Of a stretch of 41,929 bases of DNA, positions 17,297-25,451 are shown piece by piece; position 1 is the stretch's first letter, and every line of letters starts with the position of its first letter. The translations under genes and the position numbers were made by a program. The notes beneath the pieces were generated by a model, which was not told the DNA's origin, ran no database searches, and saw nothing but the letters and a program-made list of their open reading frames with translations. Origin of the DNA: Pseudomonadota bacterium (GTDB taxonomy: Bacteria; Pseudomonadota; Gammaproteobacteria; Burkholderiales; Burkholderiaceae_C); NCBI GenBank assembly GCA_018242005.1, contig JAFECU010000264.1, positions 1-41,929 on the forward strand, written 5' to 3'.

Positions 17297-18457
17297 CTAC
17301 GTCACCGCCCCGCGCGCATCGACGCGGATGACGCGCTCCACCACGCCATGGTCGAGCCCGCCGCGCACGCCTATCAGCCGGTCGTGCAGGTTCACCGTGG
17401 GGTCGCAGTGGCCGGGGATGAGCCATAGCGATTCGCCCAGCGCCGGCAGCCGCGCCGCGGCGCTTGCCGGGTGCAGGATGCCGTGCTCGTCGCCGCCATT
17501 GGCGTAGCGCAGCGCGCGCTCCGGTGGCAGGCCGTGCAGCAGCGGCAGGCCGCTGTCGATGGCGTGGCTCTTGTGGCCGGCGTCACAGACGGCGTGCTGG
17601 GCGCGCACCGAGATGACCTGGGTCTTGATGAACAGCGCCTGCTCAAAAGCCGGTTGGGCGGCATCGGGCTCGTTGGCGGCGTAGTCCGCGTCCATGAACA
17701 GGAACGAGCCCGCCTGCAGCTCGCCGTACACGCCGCTTGCGGCCTCGTGCGCCATCGTGCCGGTGCCGGCGCCCGTGACCAGCGGCGCGACGAGGCCCGC
17801 GGCCTCGATCAGCGCGCGCGTGGCGGCTGCCGCCTGCGCGGCGTGGGCGATGGCCGCACGCCGCTGATCCACGCCGCGCAGGTGCTGGGCGCCGCCCTGA
17901 TAGGCGTGCAGGCCGGCAAAGCGCAGGCGCGGGTGGGCCGCCACGGCCAGCGCCAGGGCCGCGGCCTCGGGGCCGGGCGCGGCGCCGCAGCGGCCCTGGC
18001 CTACGTCGATTTCCACGAACACGTCGATGCCGGCTTCGCTGCCCGCCCCATCCATGGCCTGCGCCAGTCGCGCAATGCCTTCCGGGCTGTCCACGGCAAT
18101 CGCAAGGCGCCCGCCGCGCGCTGCCAGCTCGGCCGCCAGGCGCGCCACGCGCAGCAGCTTGTGCGGGGCGATGACCTCGTTGCTGATGAACAGGTCGCGC
18201 ACGCCGCCGGCGGCCAGGGCCTCGGCCTCGGACAGTTTTTGCACGCAGTGACCGCAGGCGCCGGCCTGCGTGAGCAGCAGGGCGAGCTCGGCGCTCTTGT
18301 GCATCTTGGCGTGCGGGCGCCAGCGCAGGCCGTGGCGGCGTGCAAAGCCGGCCATGCGCTCGATGTTGCGCTCCATGGCGTCCAGGTCTATGCAGGCCGC
18401 GGGCGTGTCCACGCCGTCCACGCCCTGGCCGATGAGCGCGTCAGGAGTGAATTTCAT
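17297..18457 (-). CDS. D-threonine aldolase / DSD1-family PLP enzyme
   Basis: A 386-residue fold-type III PLP enzyme of the D-threonine aldolase, 3-hydroxy-D-aspartate aldolase and eukaryotic-type D-serine dehydratase family. It has an N-terminal TIM-barrel with the PLP lysine in RPHAKMHKS (probably K51), F-V-E-I-D-V-G-Q-G-R-C-G (147-158), GAGTGT (229-234) and ELQAGSFLFMDADY (246-259). The C-terminal region has DEHG (323-326) and H350-C-D352, the divalent-metal ligands of the family. The exact substrate cannot be decided: the overall motif set is close to beta-hydroxyaspartate aldolases, but no other gene of that cycle is in the window. The 3' neighbour on the chromosome (ruvB) converges; the upstream phosphatase gene overlaps by 17 bases. 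Confidence 0.88.
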   Translation of the reverse strand: MKFTPDALIGQGVDGVDTPAACIDLDAMERNIERMAGFARRHGLRWRPHAKMHKSAELALLLTQAGACGHCVQKLSEAEALAAGGVRDLFISNEVIAPHKLLRVARLAAELAARGGRLAIAVDSPEGIARLAQAMDGAGSEAGIDVFVEIDVGQGRCGAAPGPEAAALALAVAAHPRLRFAGLHAYQGGAQHLRGVDQRRAAIAHAAQAAAATRALIEAAGLVAPLVTGAGTGTMAHEAASGVYGELQAGSFLFMDADYAANEPDAAQPAFEQALFIKTQVISVRAQHAVCDAGHKSHAIDSGLPLLHGLPPERALRYANGGDEHGILHPASAAARLPALGESLWLIPGHCDPTVNLHDRLIGVRGGLDHGVVERVIRVDARGAVT

Positions 18458-19085
18458 CGCGGCTGGCGTGCTCCAGGTGCTGGGTGTCGGCCCAGCCCAC
18501 GAGCGTCAGGCCGTTGTCCCCGGTCCACAGCAGGCGGTTGATGGCGGCGTTGGTCAGCTGCCAGGTGCGCGGCGCCTGCAGGTCCAGGCGCGTGGCCAGG
18601 CGGTAGAGCACGTCCATCACGCCGCCATGGGCCACGAGCACGATCTGCTGGCCGCGGTGGCGCGCGGCAATCTCATCGACGGTGCAGGAAATGCGCTCGC
18701 GCAGCATGACGAGCGACTCGCCGCCGCCCTCGGGCACGAAGTGCGGATCGCGCCTGCGCCAGCGCAGCGCCTGCTCGGGCGACTCCTCCTCGATCTGGCG
18801 GAAGGTGCGGCCCTGGAAGCTGCCAAAGCTGCGCTCGCGCAGGCCGCGCGCGGGGGCCAGCGGTGCGCGCGTGGTCTGGGCCACGGCCTCGGCCGTGGCA
18901 TAGGCGCGCTGCAGGTCGCTGCTGTAGATGGCGGCCACATGTTCCTCGGCCAGCGCGCGGCCGAGCTGGCGTGCCTGCCACAGGCCGGTGTCGTTCAGCG
19001 GTATGTCCAGGTGGCCCTGGATGCGCGTGTCCACGTTCCAGGCGGTTTCGCCATGGCGCACGGCGATGATGCGGGTGGCCTGCAT
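18441..19085 (-). CDS. Histidine phosphatase family protein (phosphoglycerate-mutase-like)
   Basis: A 214-residue member of the branch-1 histidine phosphatase superfamily, cytoplasmic. The catalytic R10-H11-G12 (phospho-histidine), R60 in SSDLQRA, E84 and H153 in AHGG are all in place. Such proteins are often annotated GpmB or CobC, but true substrates vary and cannot be read here. The 3' end overlaps the aldolase-like gene by 17 bases, so the two are probably cotranscribed. The start at 19085 is eight bases from the stop of the upstream DUF2501 gene. Confidence 0.9.
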   Translation of the reverse strand: MQATRIIAVRHGETAWNVDTRIQGHLDIPLNDTGLWQARQLGRALAEEHVAAIYSSDLQRAYATAEAVAQTTRAPLAPARGLRERSFGSFQGRTFRQIEEESPEQALRWRRRDPHFVPEGGGESLVMLRERISCTVDEIAARHRGQQIVLVAHGGVMDVLYRLATRLDLQAPRTWQLTNAAINRLLWTGDNGLTLVGWADTQHLEHASRDEIHS

Positions 19086-19092
19086 GCCGGGC

Positions 19093-19554
19093 TCACAGTA
19101 GCGACTTGGCGTTGTCGAGCACGTAGTCGCAGGCCTTTTCCTTCAGGTCGCCCTTGACCTTGTCGAGGCTGAAGCTCTTGCCGCCCGAACCCGTCACCAT
19201 GCCCGACAGGCCGCTCATGTAGCCCTCGTCCTTGGGCTCTTCCTTCTGGCCCAGGCCCATCTTGCCCAGGAGCTGGTTCTTGACCTGCGCGGCCTTGTCG
19301 GCGTTGAGGTAGTTGTTCTTCATGCAGTAGGTGATCACGCCCGCGGCGTTGCTGGCCGTGCCCGAACTGGTCAGGCCCAGGGCCGACAGGGCCGACGTGT
19401 CGGCGCCGCCGCCGAGCGCGCCGCCCAGGGCCGATGCGCCGCCGCCCATGCCCAGCTTGCCGCCCAGGGCGTCGCCCAGGCCGGCCGCCTGCGCGTTCAG
19501 GCCCAGGCCGAGCAGGGCGGACAGCAGCAGGGCGGAGGGGGTGATGTTCTTCAT
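19093..19554 (-). CDS. DUF2501 family exported protein
   Basis: A 153-residue secreted protein of the DUF2501 (YjjA-like) family. The signal peptide covers about residues 1-24 (MKNITPSALLLS... ending AQA), followed by a Gly/Ala/Leu-rich low-complexity stretch (about 25-60) and a conserved C-terminal domain with two cysteines (C77-type in YCMKNNYL, and C in KACDYVL) that could form a disulfide. The ATG at 19554 is preceded by AAAGGAAA; a TTG five codons earlier is rejected. Function is unknown for the family. It is the first of three same-strand genes with the phosphatase and aldolase. Confidence 0.82.
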   Translation of the reverse strand: MKNITPSALLLSALLGLGLNAQAAGLGDALGGKLGMGGGASALGGALGGGADTSALSALGLTSSGTASNAAGVITYCMKNNYLNADKAAQVKNQLLGKMGLGQKEEPKDEGYMSGLSGMVTGSGGKSFSLDKVKGDLKEKACDYVLDNAKSLL

Positions 19555-19717
19555 GGCATTTCCTTTCAATGTGTCAGACGCACGCCGGTCTCAATACGGT
19601 TCGGCCCGCTTGCATCCCTCGTTCTGCGCGGGCATGACCGGGGCCGAATCTGCGAATGGCATGGACGTTAGCACGGCAGGGCGAGCGGACGTATCGGCCG
19701 GTAAATCCCGCCGGCCC

Positions 19718-20389
19718 TCACCGCGCCGGCCCTGGCGCCGCGGCGGGAGCCGGCCCAGGCTTGTCTGGCGGTGCTGCCGACGGGGCCATGGGTGGCAGCA
19801 TCTCCGTGCGTACCGTGCGCGGGCCCTGCGGCGGCTGCGGAAAGCCGCTGAGTGCCTGGTCGAACAGCACGCCGTAGATGGCGGGGTCGCTGGTCCACAC
19901 GTCCTCGTACACGGCCGAGGTCTCGTAGACCACCTGGCCGCTGCCCGCGTTGCGCAGCATCAGGCTGACCTGGCGGTGGTACAGCGTGGGCGGGGCGTCC
20001 ATCATCCAGGCCCCGCCCATGCCCCAACGCGGGCCGTAACCCCAGCCCCAGCGGCCGTAAAACGGATCGCCGTAGTAAGGCCAGTAGCGTGGCGTGGCAT
20101 AGCCGCCCTCGGCGCCCAGCTGCGCGATCAGGCTGGGGTGCTGCTCGTCGCGCCGCAGGCCGACACGCGCCAGGGCCGCCTCGGCCTCGGCCTCGATGGG
20201 GGCGAAGGCCGCGGCATGGGCCTGTTGCGATGGCAGGCGCTCGATGCGGTAGGTGGGCGGGCTGGGCAGGGTGCCCAGGGTGGAGTAGCTGCTGACGCTG
20301 CTTTCCACCAGGCGCGGGCCGGCGCAGCCCGCCAGCAGCACTGCGCCGGTGCACAGAGCCAGGGTGAAGATGTGGCGCATGGATGCCAT
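19718..20389 (-). CDS. DUF4136-type lipoprotein
   Basis: A 223-residue predicted lipoprotein. The signal peptide has the lipobox L-A-G-C about 20 residues from the start. A DUF4136-like domain follows, with a Tyr/Trp/Gly-rich segment (about 105-130) and a Pro/Ala-rich tail. The start at 20389 (MASMRH) is chosen for its strong AAGGAGAT ribosome binding site eight bases upstream. It follows ttcA by 56 bases on the same strand and may be transcribed from that operon, but no functional link is evident. Outer-membrane or periplasmic location is inferred from the lipobox. Confidence 0.75.
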   Translation of the reverse strand: MASMRHIFTLALCTGAVLLAGCAGPRLVESSVSSYSTLGTLPSPPTYRIERLPSQQAHAAAFAPIEAEAEAALARVGLRRDEQHPSLIAQLGAEGGYATPRYWPYYGDPFYGRWGWGYGPRWGMGGAWMMDAPPTLYHRQVSLMLRNAGSGQVVYETSAVYEDVWTSDPAIYGVLFDQALSGFPQPPQGPRTVRTEMLPPMAPSAAPPDKPGPAPAAAPGPAR

Positions 20390-20445
20390 GGTGCGATCTC
20401 CTTCGGGCGGCCGGGCCCGTGTGCCCCTATGGTACGGCGAGAGTT

Positions 20446-21378
20446 TCAACCCAGCTGCACCACCTGCATGCCCGGCAGCGTGGGCGTCATGGGGAATTCC
20501 TCATGGTCAAAGGCCGTGTCGCCGTCGGGGTCGGCAATGCCGGTGGCGCGGGCGTTCTTGAAGTCGTGCAGCTTGGGGTCCATCAAATGCGTGGTCACCA
20601 CGTGGCCCATGGCGCGCAGCATGCTCTCGATGCGGCCGGGGAATTTCTTGTCCCATTCGCGCATCATCTCGCCCACCACCACGCGCTGCAGGCCCTCCTG
20701 GCTGCCGCAGAGGTTGCAGGGGATGATGGGGAACTGCTGGTACTGCGCCCAGCGCGCCGTGTCCTTCTCGGGCACGTAGCACAGCGGGCGGATTACCACA
20801 TGCCTGCCGTCGTCGGAGACGAGCTTGGGCGGCATGCCCTTCATGCGCCCGCCATAGAACAGGTTGAGCAGCAGCGTGGCGACGATGTCGTCGCGATGGT
20901 GGCCCAGGGCCAGCTTGGTGCACTTGAGGTCGTCGGCCACCTTGTAGAGGATGGCGCGGCGCAGGCGCGAGCACATGCTGCAGGTGGTCTTGCCCTCGGG
21001 CACGACGCGCTTGACGACGCTGTAGGTGTCCTGGTTCTCGATGTGGTACTCGATGCCTATGCTCTTGAAGTAGTCGGGCAGCACATGCTCGGGAAAGCCG
21101 GGCTGCTTCTGGTCCAGGTTCACGGCCACGATGTCGAACTTGACCGGCGCGCGCCTTTGCAGCTTGCGCAAGATGTCCAGCAGGGTGTAGCTGTCCTTGC
21201 CGCCGGACATGCAGACCATGATGCGGTCGCCCTCCTCGATCATGTTGAAGTCGGTGATGGCGCGGCCGACCTCGCGGCACAGGCGTTTTTCCAGCTTGAT
21301 CTGCTCGCGCTCGATCTTGCGGTTGTCGGTGGCGGGTTCTTCGCCGATCCAGTCGGCTGCGTTCGGGTTTGCGTTCAT
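20446..21378 (-). CDS. ttcA: tRNA 2-thiocytidine(32) synthetase TtcA
   Basis: A 310-residue iron-sulfur enzyme that thiolates cytidine 32 of certain tRNAs. The PP-loop SGGKDS (58-63) activates the base with ATP. C133-x2-C136 and C221-x2-C224 supply the [4Fe-4S] cluster ligands typical of the family. The ATG at 21378 is chosen because an in-frame ATG further upstream would overlap folB. It lies seven bases after the folB stop, as the fourth gene of an SDR-folB-folB-ttcA run. No clear Shine-Dalgarno precedes it, so translation may depend on coupling. Confidence 0.95.
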   Translation of the reverse strand: MNANPNAADWIGEEPATDNRKIEREQIKLEKRLCREVGRAITDFNMIEEGDRIMVCMSGGKDSYTLLDILRKLQRRAPVKFDIVAVNLDQKQPGFPEHVLPDYFKSIGIEYHIENQDTYSVVKRVVPEGKTTCSMCSRLRRAILYKVADDLKCTKLALGHHRDDIVATLLLNLFYGGRMKGMPPKLVSDDGRHVVIRPLCYVPEKDTARWAQYQQFPIIPCNLCGSQEGLQRVVVGEMMREWDKKFPGRIESMLRAMGHVVTTHLMDPKLHDFKNARATGIADPDGDTAFDHEEFPMTPTLPGMQVVQLG

Positions 21379-21385
21379 GGGGGTG

Positions 21386-21778
21386 TTACCACTGTCCGGT
21401 TTCGACGCGAATGGCGACTTCGCAGTCATCAAAAATTTCCAGCTTGGCGATCTTCACGCGCACGCCCAGCACGCCGGGCAGCTGCAGCAGGCGCTGGGCC
21501 AGCTTGCCGATCAGGCTCTCGAGCAGGTTCACATGCTCGGCCGTGCACTCGTCGATGATGATCTGGCGCACCTTGCGGTAGTCCAGCACATGGCGAATGT
21601 CGTCGTCGCGCGGCGCCAGGGGCTGGGGGCCCAGGTTGAGCTCGGCGTCCACCTGGATGGGCTGGGGCGCGGCCTTCTCATGGTCGAGGATGCCCAGGTT
21701 GGCGTCGAAGCGCAGGCCGGTGAGCGTGAGCGCCTGCCGGCCCTCGCCGGGGCGCGAATGATAAGAAAAATCGGTCAC
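21386..21778 (-). CDS. folB: Dihydroneopterin aldolase family protein, copy 1
   Basis: A 130-residue FolB/FolX-family protein (tetrahydrobiopterin-biosynthesis fold). FolB cleaves 7,8-dihydroneopterin to 6-hydroxymethyl-dihydropterin for folate; the sister enzyme FolX epimerises dihydroneopterin triphosphate. Residues matching the active site are E34 (in LDHEK), Y67, E87 and K112. The lysine context (A-K-L-E) departs from the K-P of standard FolB, so this copy may be the diverged one. Four bases separate it from the upstream paralogue and seven from ttcA. Which of the two is the true folate enzyme cannot be decided from the sequence. Confidence 0.85.
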   Translation of the reverse strand: MTDFSYHSRPGEGRQALTLTGLRFDANLGILDHEKAAPQPIQVDAELNLGPQPLAPRDDDIRHVLDYRKVRQIIIDECTAEHVNLLESLIGKLAQRLLQLPGVLGVRVKIAKLEIFDDCEVAIRVETGQW

Positions 21779-21782
21779 GGCT

Positions 21783-22196
21783 TCACCAGGGCTTGATGCA
21801 TACCCGCTCCACGCCTATGGATGCGCTGTCGGGGTAGATGTCGGGCTTGCGCGTGGCCACGCGCACGGCGTGCACCGCGTCGCTCTGCAGCAGGGCCGCG
21901 GCGATGGCGTCGCACAGCGACTCCTGCAGTTCGTGGTGCTGGCTGCCGACCTCGCGCGCGATCACGTCGCGCACGAAGTCGTAGTCCAGCGTCTCGGAGA
22001 TATGGTCGCGCGCCGCCGGCGCGTGATCGAGCTTGACGCACAGGTCCACGTCGAACCACATGCGCTGCGCGGCCTGGCGCTCGTGGTCGTGCACGCCGAT
22101 GCGCACCGGCACCTCGTGGCGGCGCAGGCTCAATGCCCGGCAATGCGTGGCCAGGCGCGCGTCCAGGGCGCCAAAGGCTAGCAGGATGGAATTCAT
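21783..22196 (-). CDS. Dihydroneopterin aldolase family protein, copy 2
   Basis: A 137-residue FolB/FolX-family protein, clearly diverged from its neighbour at 21386-21778. Conserved positions are E39 (VHDHER), Y72, E92 and K117 followed by proline (R-K-P-D), as in standard FolB. A 25-residue N-terminal extension is present compared with E. coli FolB. The ATG overlaps the stop of the upstream SDR gene (ATGA). With the pteridine-reductase-like SDR it suggests pterin metabolism, either a FolX/FolM type tetrahydromonapterin branch or folate synthesis (inference). Confidence 0.83.
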   Translation of the reverse strand: MNSILLAFGALDARLATHCRALSLRRHEVPVRIGVHDHERQAAQRMWFDVDLCVKLDHAPAARDHISETLDYDFVRDVIAREVGSQHHELQESLCDAIAAALLQSDAVHAVRVATRKPDIYPDSASIGVERVCIKPW

Positions 22197-22987
22197 GGGC
22201 GTGAATTGTCCGCGATGGCAAACATCACGTCGCGCTCCAGGGGCACCAGGTGCTGGCCGTTGTCGGCCTGCAGCGTGCAGCCGTTGAGGCTGGCGTTGCC
22301 GGCGATGAACAGCGCGCAGCGCGCCACGTCGGCCGGCGCAATCGGCTGGCGCAGCAGGTTGACCTGGGCGGCCTGGTCAAAGTTGTCCTGCGTCTGCGGG
22401 CCGCTCAGGTAGATCAGCCCTGGCGACAGCCCGCACACGCGCACCTGGGGCGCGAGCGCCTGGGCCTGCAGGGCCACGCTGCGCTCGAGCGCGAGCTTGC
22501 TCACGGTGTACGAAAAGTAGTCGGGGTTGAGGTTGTGCACCTTCTGGTCCAGCACATGCACCACGCTGTAGGCGCCTGTGGCGGGCCGGCCCTGGGCGCA
22601 CAGCCAGGCGAAGAGCGCGTTGGCCAGCAGCAGCGGCGTGGCGGTGTTGGTCAGAAAATGCCGCAGCAGCGCCGGGGCGCTGGCCGTGCGCGCGTCGTCG
22701 GCCTCGAAGATGGAGGCGTTGTTGACGATGCAGCGCGGGGCTGTGCCCGTCAGCGCCACGCACTGCGCGAGCAGCTGCGTGCCGGCCTCGGGCTGGGCCA
22801 GGTCGGCCTGCACCAGCCGGCAGTCCACGCCCAGGGCGCGCACGTCGGCCTGGGTCTGCAGCGCGCCGGCCTGCGACGCGCGGTAGTGGCACAGCACGTT
22901 CCAGCCTGCGGCGGCAAAGGCCAGGGCGATCTCGCGCCCCAGGCGGTGGGCGGCGCCGGTGACCAGCACCCAGTCAGTGGTGTTCAT
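22193..22987 (-). CDS. SDR oxidoreductase, pteridine reductase / FolM-like
   Basis: A 264-residue short-chain dehydrogenase. The cofactor motif TGAAHRLGR (10-18) followed by an H-Y-R at the end of beta-2 suggests NADPH. NNAS is at 89-92 and the catalytic pair is Y160-x3-K164. At the position usually held by the catalytic serine there is D147, 13 residues before the tyrosine. This Asp-Tyr-Lys arrangement, together with A-A-x-R-L-G-R, is the hallmark of pteridine reductases (PTR1) and of FolM, which reduces dihydromonapterin. The ATGA overlap with a FolB/FolX-type gene supports a pterin substrate. The start at 22987 is taken as ATG; the longer open frame reads into the divergent gene. Confidence 0.85.
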   Translation of the reverse strand: MNTTDWVLVTGAAHRLGREIALAFAAAGWNVLCHYRASQAGALQTQADVRALGVDCRLVQADLAQPEAGTQLLAQCVALTGTAPRCIVNNASIFEADDARTASAPALLRHFLTNTATPLLLANALFAWLCAQGRPATGAYSVVHVLDQKVHNLNPDYFSYTVSKLALERSVALQAQALAPQVRVCGLSPGLIYLSGPQTQDNFDQAAQVNLLRQPIAPADVARCALFIAGNASLNGCTLQADNGQHLVPLERDVMFAIADNSRP

Positions 22988-23056
22988 GTGGCAGATCCTT
23001 GCGCCGAAGGCCGGGAAATACAATGCCCGCCACTTTGGCGCGCAAAGCCACGAATT

Positions 23057-24142
23057 ATGACGACCCCCACCGACGCGCTTACCTCCCACATCCACGCGCA
23101 GATCGCCGCCGCCGGCGGCTGGCTGGGCTTTGACCGCTTCATGCAGCTGGCGCTGTACCAGCCTGGCCTGGGCTACTACGCGGGCGGGCGCACCAAGCTC
23201 GGGCGCATGCCCGAGGACGGCAGCGACTTCGTCACCGCGCCCGAGCTCTCGCCCGTGTTCGGCCAGGTGCTCGCGGCCCAGGTGCGCGAGGCGCTGGACG
23301 CCACGGGTACCGACGAGGTCTGGGAGTTCGGCGCCGGCAGCGGCGCGCTGGCCGAGCAGCTGCTGGGCGCCCTGGGCGCGCGCGTGCGCCGCTACACCAT
23401 CGTGGACCTGTCGGGCGACCTGCGTGCGCGCCAGCGCCAGCGCCTGGCCGCCTTTGGCGAGCGCGTGGCCTGGGCCGAGCGCCTGCCCGCGTCCATGGAG
23501 GGTGTGGTCGTGGGCAACGAGGTGCTGGACGCCATGCCCGTGCAGCTGCTGCACCGCGTGCAGGGCGTCTGGCACGAGCGCGGCGTGACCGTGGGCGCGG
23601 ACGGCGCCCTGGCCTGGAGCGACCGCCCCACCGAGCTGCGCCCGCCCGTGGACATAGAGGGCGAGCACGATTACCTGACCGAGATCCACGCCCAGGGCGA
23701 GGCCTTCATGCGCACGCTGGCCGCGCACCTGACGCGTGGCGCGGCCTTTCTCATCGACTACGGCTTTGGCGAGGACGAGTACTACCACCCCCAGCGCCAC
23801 ATGGGCACGGTGATGTGCCACCGCGCCCACCGCGCCGACGACGACCCGCTGCAGGATGTGGGTGCCAAGGACATCACCGCCCATGTGAACTTCACCGCCA
23901 TGGCCCTGGCGGCGCAGGAGGCGGGCCTGAACGTGCTGGGCTACACCAGCCAGGCGCGCTTTCTGCTGAACTGTGGTTTGCTACAAAAAATGGAGCTTCT
24001 CACGCTTTCCCAGAGGGCGCCGGCGGCCAAGTTGATGCTGGAGCATGAAATGGGCGAACTGTTCAAGGTGCTGGCCGTGGGCCTGGGCGAGGCCTGGACG
24101 CCCATGGGCTTTGCCCAGGGCGACCGCACGCACAGGCTGTGA
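23057..24142 (+). CDS. MidA/NDUFAF7 family SAM-dependent methyltransferase
   Basis: A 361-residue class I methyltransferase of the COG1565 family. Residues include the family N-terminal F-D-R-F-M-x-L-A-L-Y-x-P-G-L-G-Y-Y (about 25-41), the SAM loop EFGAGSGAL (about 94-102), and N-E-V-L-D-A-M-P (about 155-162). The mitochondrial relative NDUFAF7 methylates an arginine of complex I subunit NDUFS2; the bacterial substrate is not established. A 52-base repeat copy is read in frame at residues about 309-326. A TACAAT hexamer (23019-23024) may be its -10 element, without a convincing -35. It is divergent from the SDR gene (69 bases between starts). Confidence 0.85.
   Translation: MTTPTDALTSHIHAQIAAAGGWLGFDRFMQLALYQPGLGYYAGGRTKLGRMPEDGSDFVTAPELSPVFGQVLAAQVREALDATGTDEVWEFGAGSGALAEQLLGALGARVRRYTIVDLSGDLRARQRQRLAAFGERVAWAERLPASMEGVVVGNEVLDAMPVQLLHRVQGVWHERGVTVGADGALAWSDRPTELRPPVDIEGEHDYLTEIHAQGEAFMRTLAAHLTRGAAFLIDYGFGEDEYYHPQRHMGTVMCHRAHRADDDPLQDVGAKDITAHVNFTAMALAAQEAGLNVLGYTSQARFLLNCGLLQKMELLTLSQRAPAAKLMLEHEMGELFKVLAVGLGEAWTPMGFAQGDRTHRL
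23981..24032 (-). repeat. 52-base dispersed element, in-frame copy in midA-like gene
   Basis: Minus-strand copy that aligns gap-free with the other five: GGCGCCC in the first half, AAGCGTGAGAAGCT in the core, TGTAG at the end. It encodes residues about 309-326 of the methyltransferase. It is the most diverged of the six. Confidence 0.6.
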
Positions 24143-24178
24143 CATGTCCCGATTCCCAACCGAAAAAGACCTGGCTCC

Positions 24179-24580
24179 ATGTCCCTGAAGATTGACCGCT
24201 TCGACCACATCGTCCTCAACGTCGCCGACGTGCAGGCCAGCGCCGACTGGTACGCGCGCGTGCTGGGCATGGAGCGCGAGGTATTCGCCTCGCGCACCGG
24301 CCCGCGCGTGGCGATGAAGTTCGGTCGCCAGAAGATCAACCTGCGGCCCATGGGCGAGGACACCGTGGCCTGGTTCACGGGCGTTCACCCCACGCCGGGC
24401 AGCGACGACCTGTGCTTCGTCACCGAACAGACGGCGGACGAGGTGCTCGCGCATTTCGCGGCCGTGGGCGTTGTGCCCGAGGTGGGGCCGGTGGAGCGCA
24501 CGGGCGCGCTCGGCCCCATGACATCGGTCTACTGCCGCGACCCGGATGGCAACCTGATCGAAGTCGCGGTTTATGGTTGA
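24179..24580 (+). CDS. VOC family (glyoxalase-fold) protein
   Basis: A 133-residue vicinal-oxygen-chelate protein. The fold is shown by the paired beta-alpha-beta motifs: an N-terminal F-D-H-I-V-L-N-V with H10 as a metal-ligand candidate, and a C-terminal R-D-P-D-G-N-L-I-E-V with E128. The start of the second module reads S-D-D-L-C-F, with Asp where many family members have a metal-binding His, so the metal site may be altered. The substrate is unknown; glyoxalase, dioxygenase or resistance roles cannot be separated. It follows the methyltransferase by 36 bases and is probably cotranscribed. Confidence 0.85.
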   Translation: MSLKIDRFDHIVLNVADVQASADWYARVLGMEREVFASRTGPRVAMKFGRQKINLRPMGEDTVAWFTGVHPTPGSDDLCFVTEQTADEVLAHFAAVGVVPEVGPVERTGALGPMTSVYCRDPDGNLIEVAVYG

Positions 24581-24582
24581 AC

Positions 24583-24690
24583 ACCCCCCTGAGTCGCTTC
24601 GCGCCTTCCCCCCGCTCTCGCAGCGTTACACGCTGCGGGCAGGGGGACGCAGCCAGCGCGGCGGGGCGGCCCTTGCGCGGCTGCCCTTGC
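24583..24690. repeat. Dispersed G/C-rich repeat with inner hairpin
   Basis: An intergenic segment after the VOC gene. It begins CACCCCCCTGAGTCGCTTCG and contains a perfect GCAGCG-TTACA-CGCTGC hairpin (24620-24636) flanked by CCCCC and GGGGG runs. I recall similar sequences as common intergenic repeats in Comamonadaceae, but only one copy is in this window. It may end transcription of the VOC gene. Confidence 0.5.
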
Positions 24691-24745
24691 ATGGCGCGCG
24701 CCAGTTTTGTGGGTGGTGTATGGCGCTCAGCGTCATGGAGGTCTG

Positions 24746-24940
24746 ATGCTGCGCTGGGTCATCGTCGTCTTCCTGGCCCTGGTGCTCATCAACGGGCTCA
24801 CGCCCTGGCTCAAGCGCCTGGGGCTGGGGCGGCTGCCGGGGGATTTTCAGTTCCGGCTGTTCGGGCGCGACTGGTTCATTCCACTGACCAGCACGCTGCT
24901 GCTGAGCTTTCTGCTGAGCCTGGCGGTCAAGTGGCTGTGA
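24746..24940 (+). CDS. DUF2905 small membrane protein
   Basis: A 64-residue inner-membrane protein with two transmembrane segments (about 3-19 and 44-63) joined by a conserved loop containing L-G-R-L-P-G-D-F, the signature of DUF2905. The ATG at 24746 is preceded by GGAGGT five bases upstream, a strong ribosome binding site that excludes the longer frame from 24707. Function of the family is unknown. It precedes trxC by 60 bases on the same strand. Confidence 0.85.
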   Translation: MLRWVIVVFLALVLINGLTPWLKRLGLGRLPGDFQFRLFGRDWFIPLTSTLLLSFLLSLAVKWL

Positions 24941-25000
24941 GTTGAAATCGGCGCCTGCGGCCGCAGCTATCGCCGTATCAACGCACCCATACAACCCGCC

Positions 25001-25444
25001 ATGACCAGCACCGAAGCGCTCCACATCGTCTGCCCCCACTGCCACACCACGAACCGCGTGCAGGCCGCGCAGCTCGCCAGCGCGCCCGACTGCGGCAGCT
25101 GCCACCGGCCGCTGTTCACGGGCGAGCCGCTGGCGCTGGATGGGGTGAGCTTCGACAAACACCTTGCGCGCAGCCACATCCCGGTGCTGGTGGACTTCTG
25201 GGCGCCCTGGTGCGGCCCGTGCCGCCAGATGGCGCCGGCCTTCGCCCAGGCGGCGCGCCAGCTCGAGCCCCAGGTGCGCCTCGCGAAACTGGATACCGAG
25301 GCGCACCCTGACATCGCCGGGCGCTACGGCATCCGTAGCATTCCGACCATGATCTTGTTCAGCGCCGGCAAAGAGGTGGCGCGCGTCTCCGGGTCCCTGG
25401 GCGCGGCGGACATCGTGCGCTGGGTGCAGTCGGCGCGCGCCTGA
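25001..25444 (+). CDS. trxC: Thioredoxin 2 (TrxC)
   Basis: A 147-residue cytoplasmic thioredoxin with an N-terminal zinc domain. C11-x2-C14 and C31-x2-C34 form the zinc site that marks TrxC. The redox motif is W-C71-G-P-C74 and the cis-proline is in I-P-T. TrxC is induced by oxidative stress in other bacteria and keeps its zinc under reducing conditions. It is convergent with the DoxX/bufferin operon, with only seven bases between the stops. A shortened relative of the 52-base element seems to occupy the bases just upstream (about 24944-24980). Confidence 0.94.
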   Translation: MTSTEALHIVCPHCHTTNRVQAAQLASAPDCGSCHRPLFTGEPLALDGVSFDKHLARSHIPVLVDFWAPWCGPCRQMAPAFAQAARQLEPQVRLAKLDTEAHPDIAGRYGIRSIPTMILFSAGKEVARVSGSLGAADIVRWVQSARA

Positions 25445-25451
25445 TGGGCGG

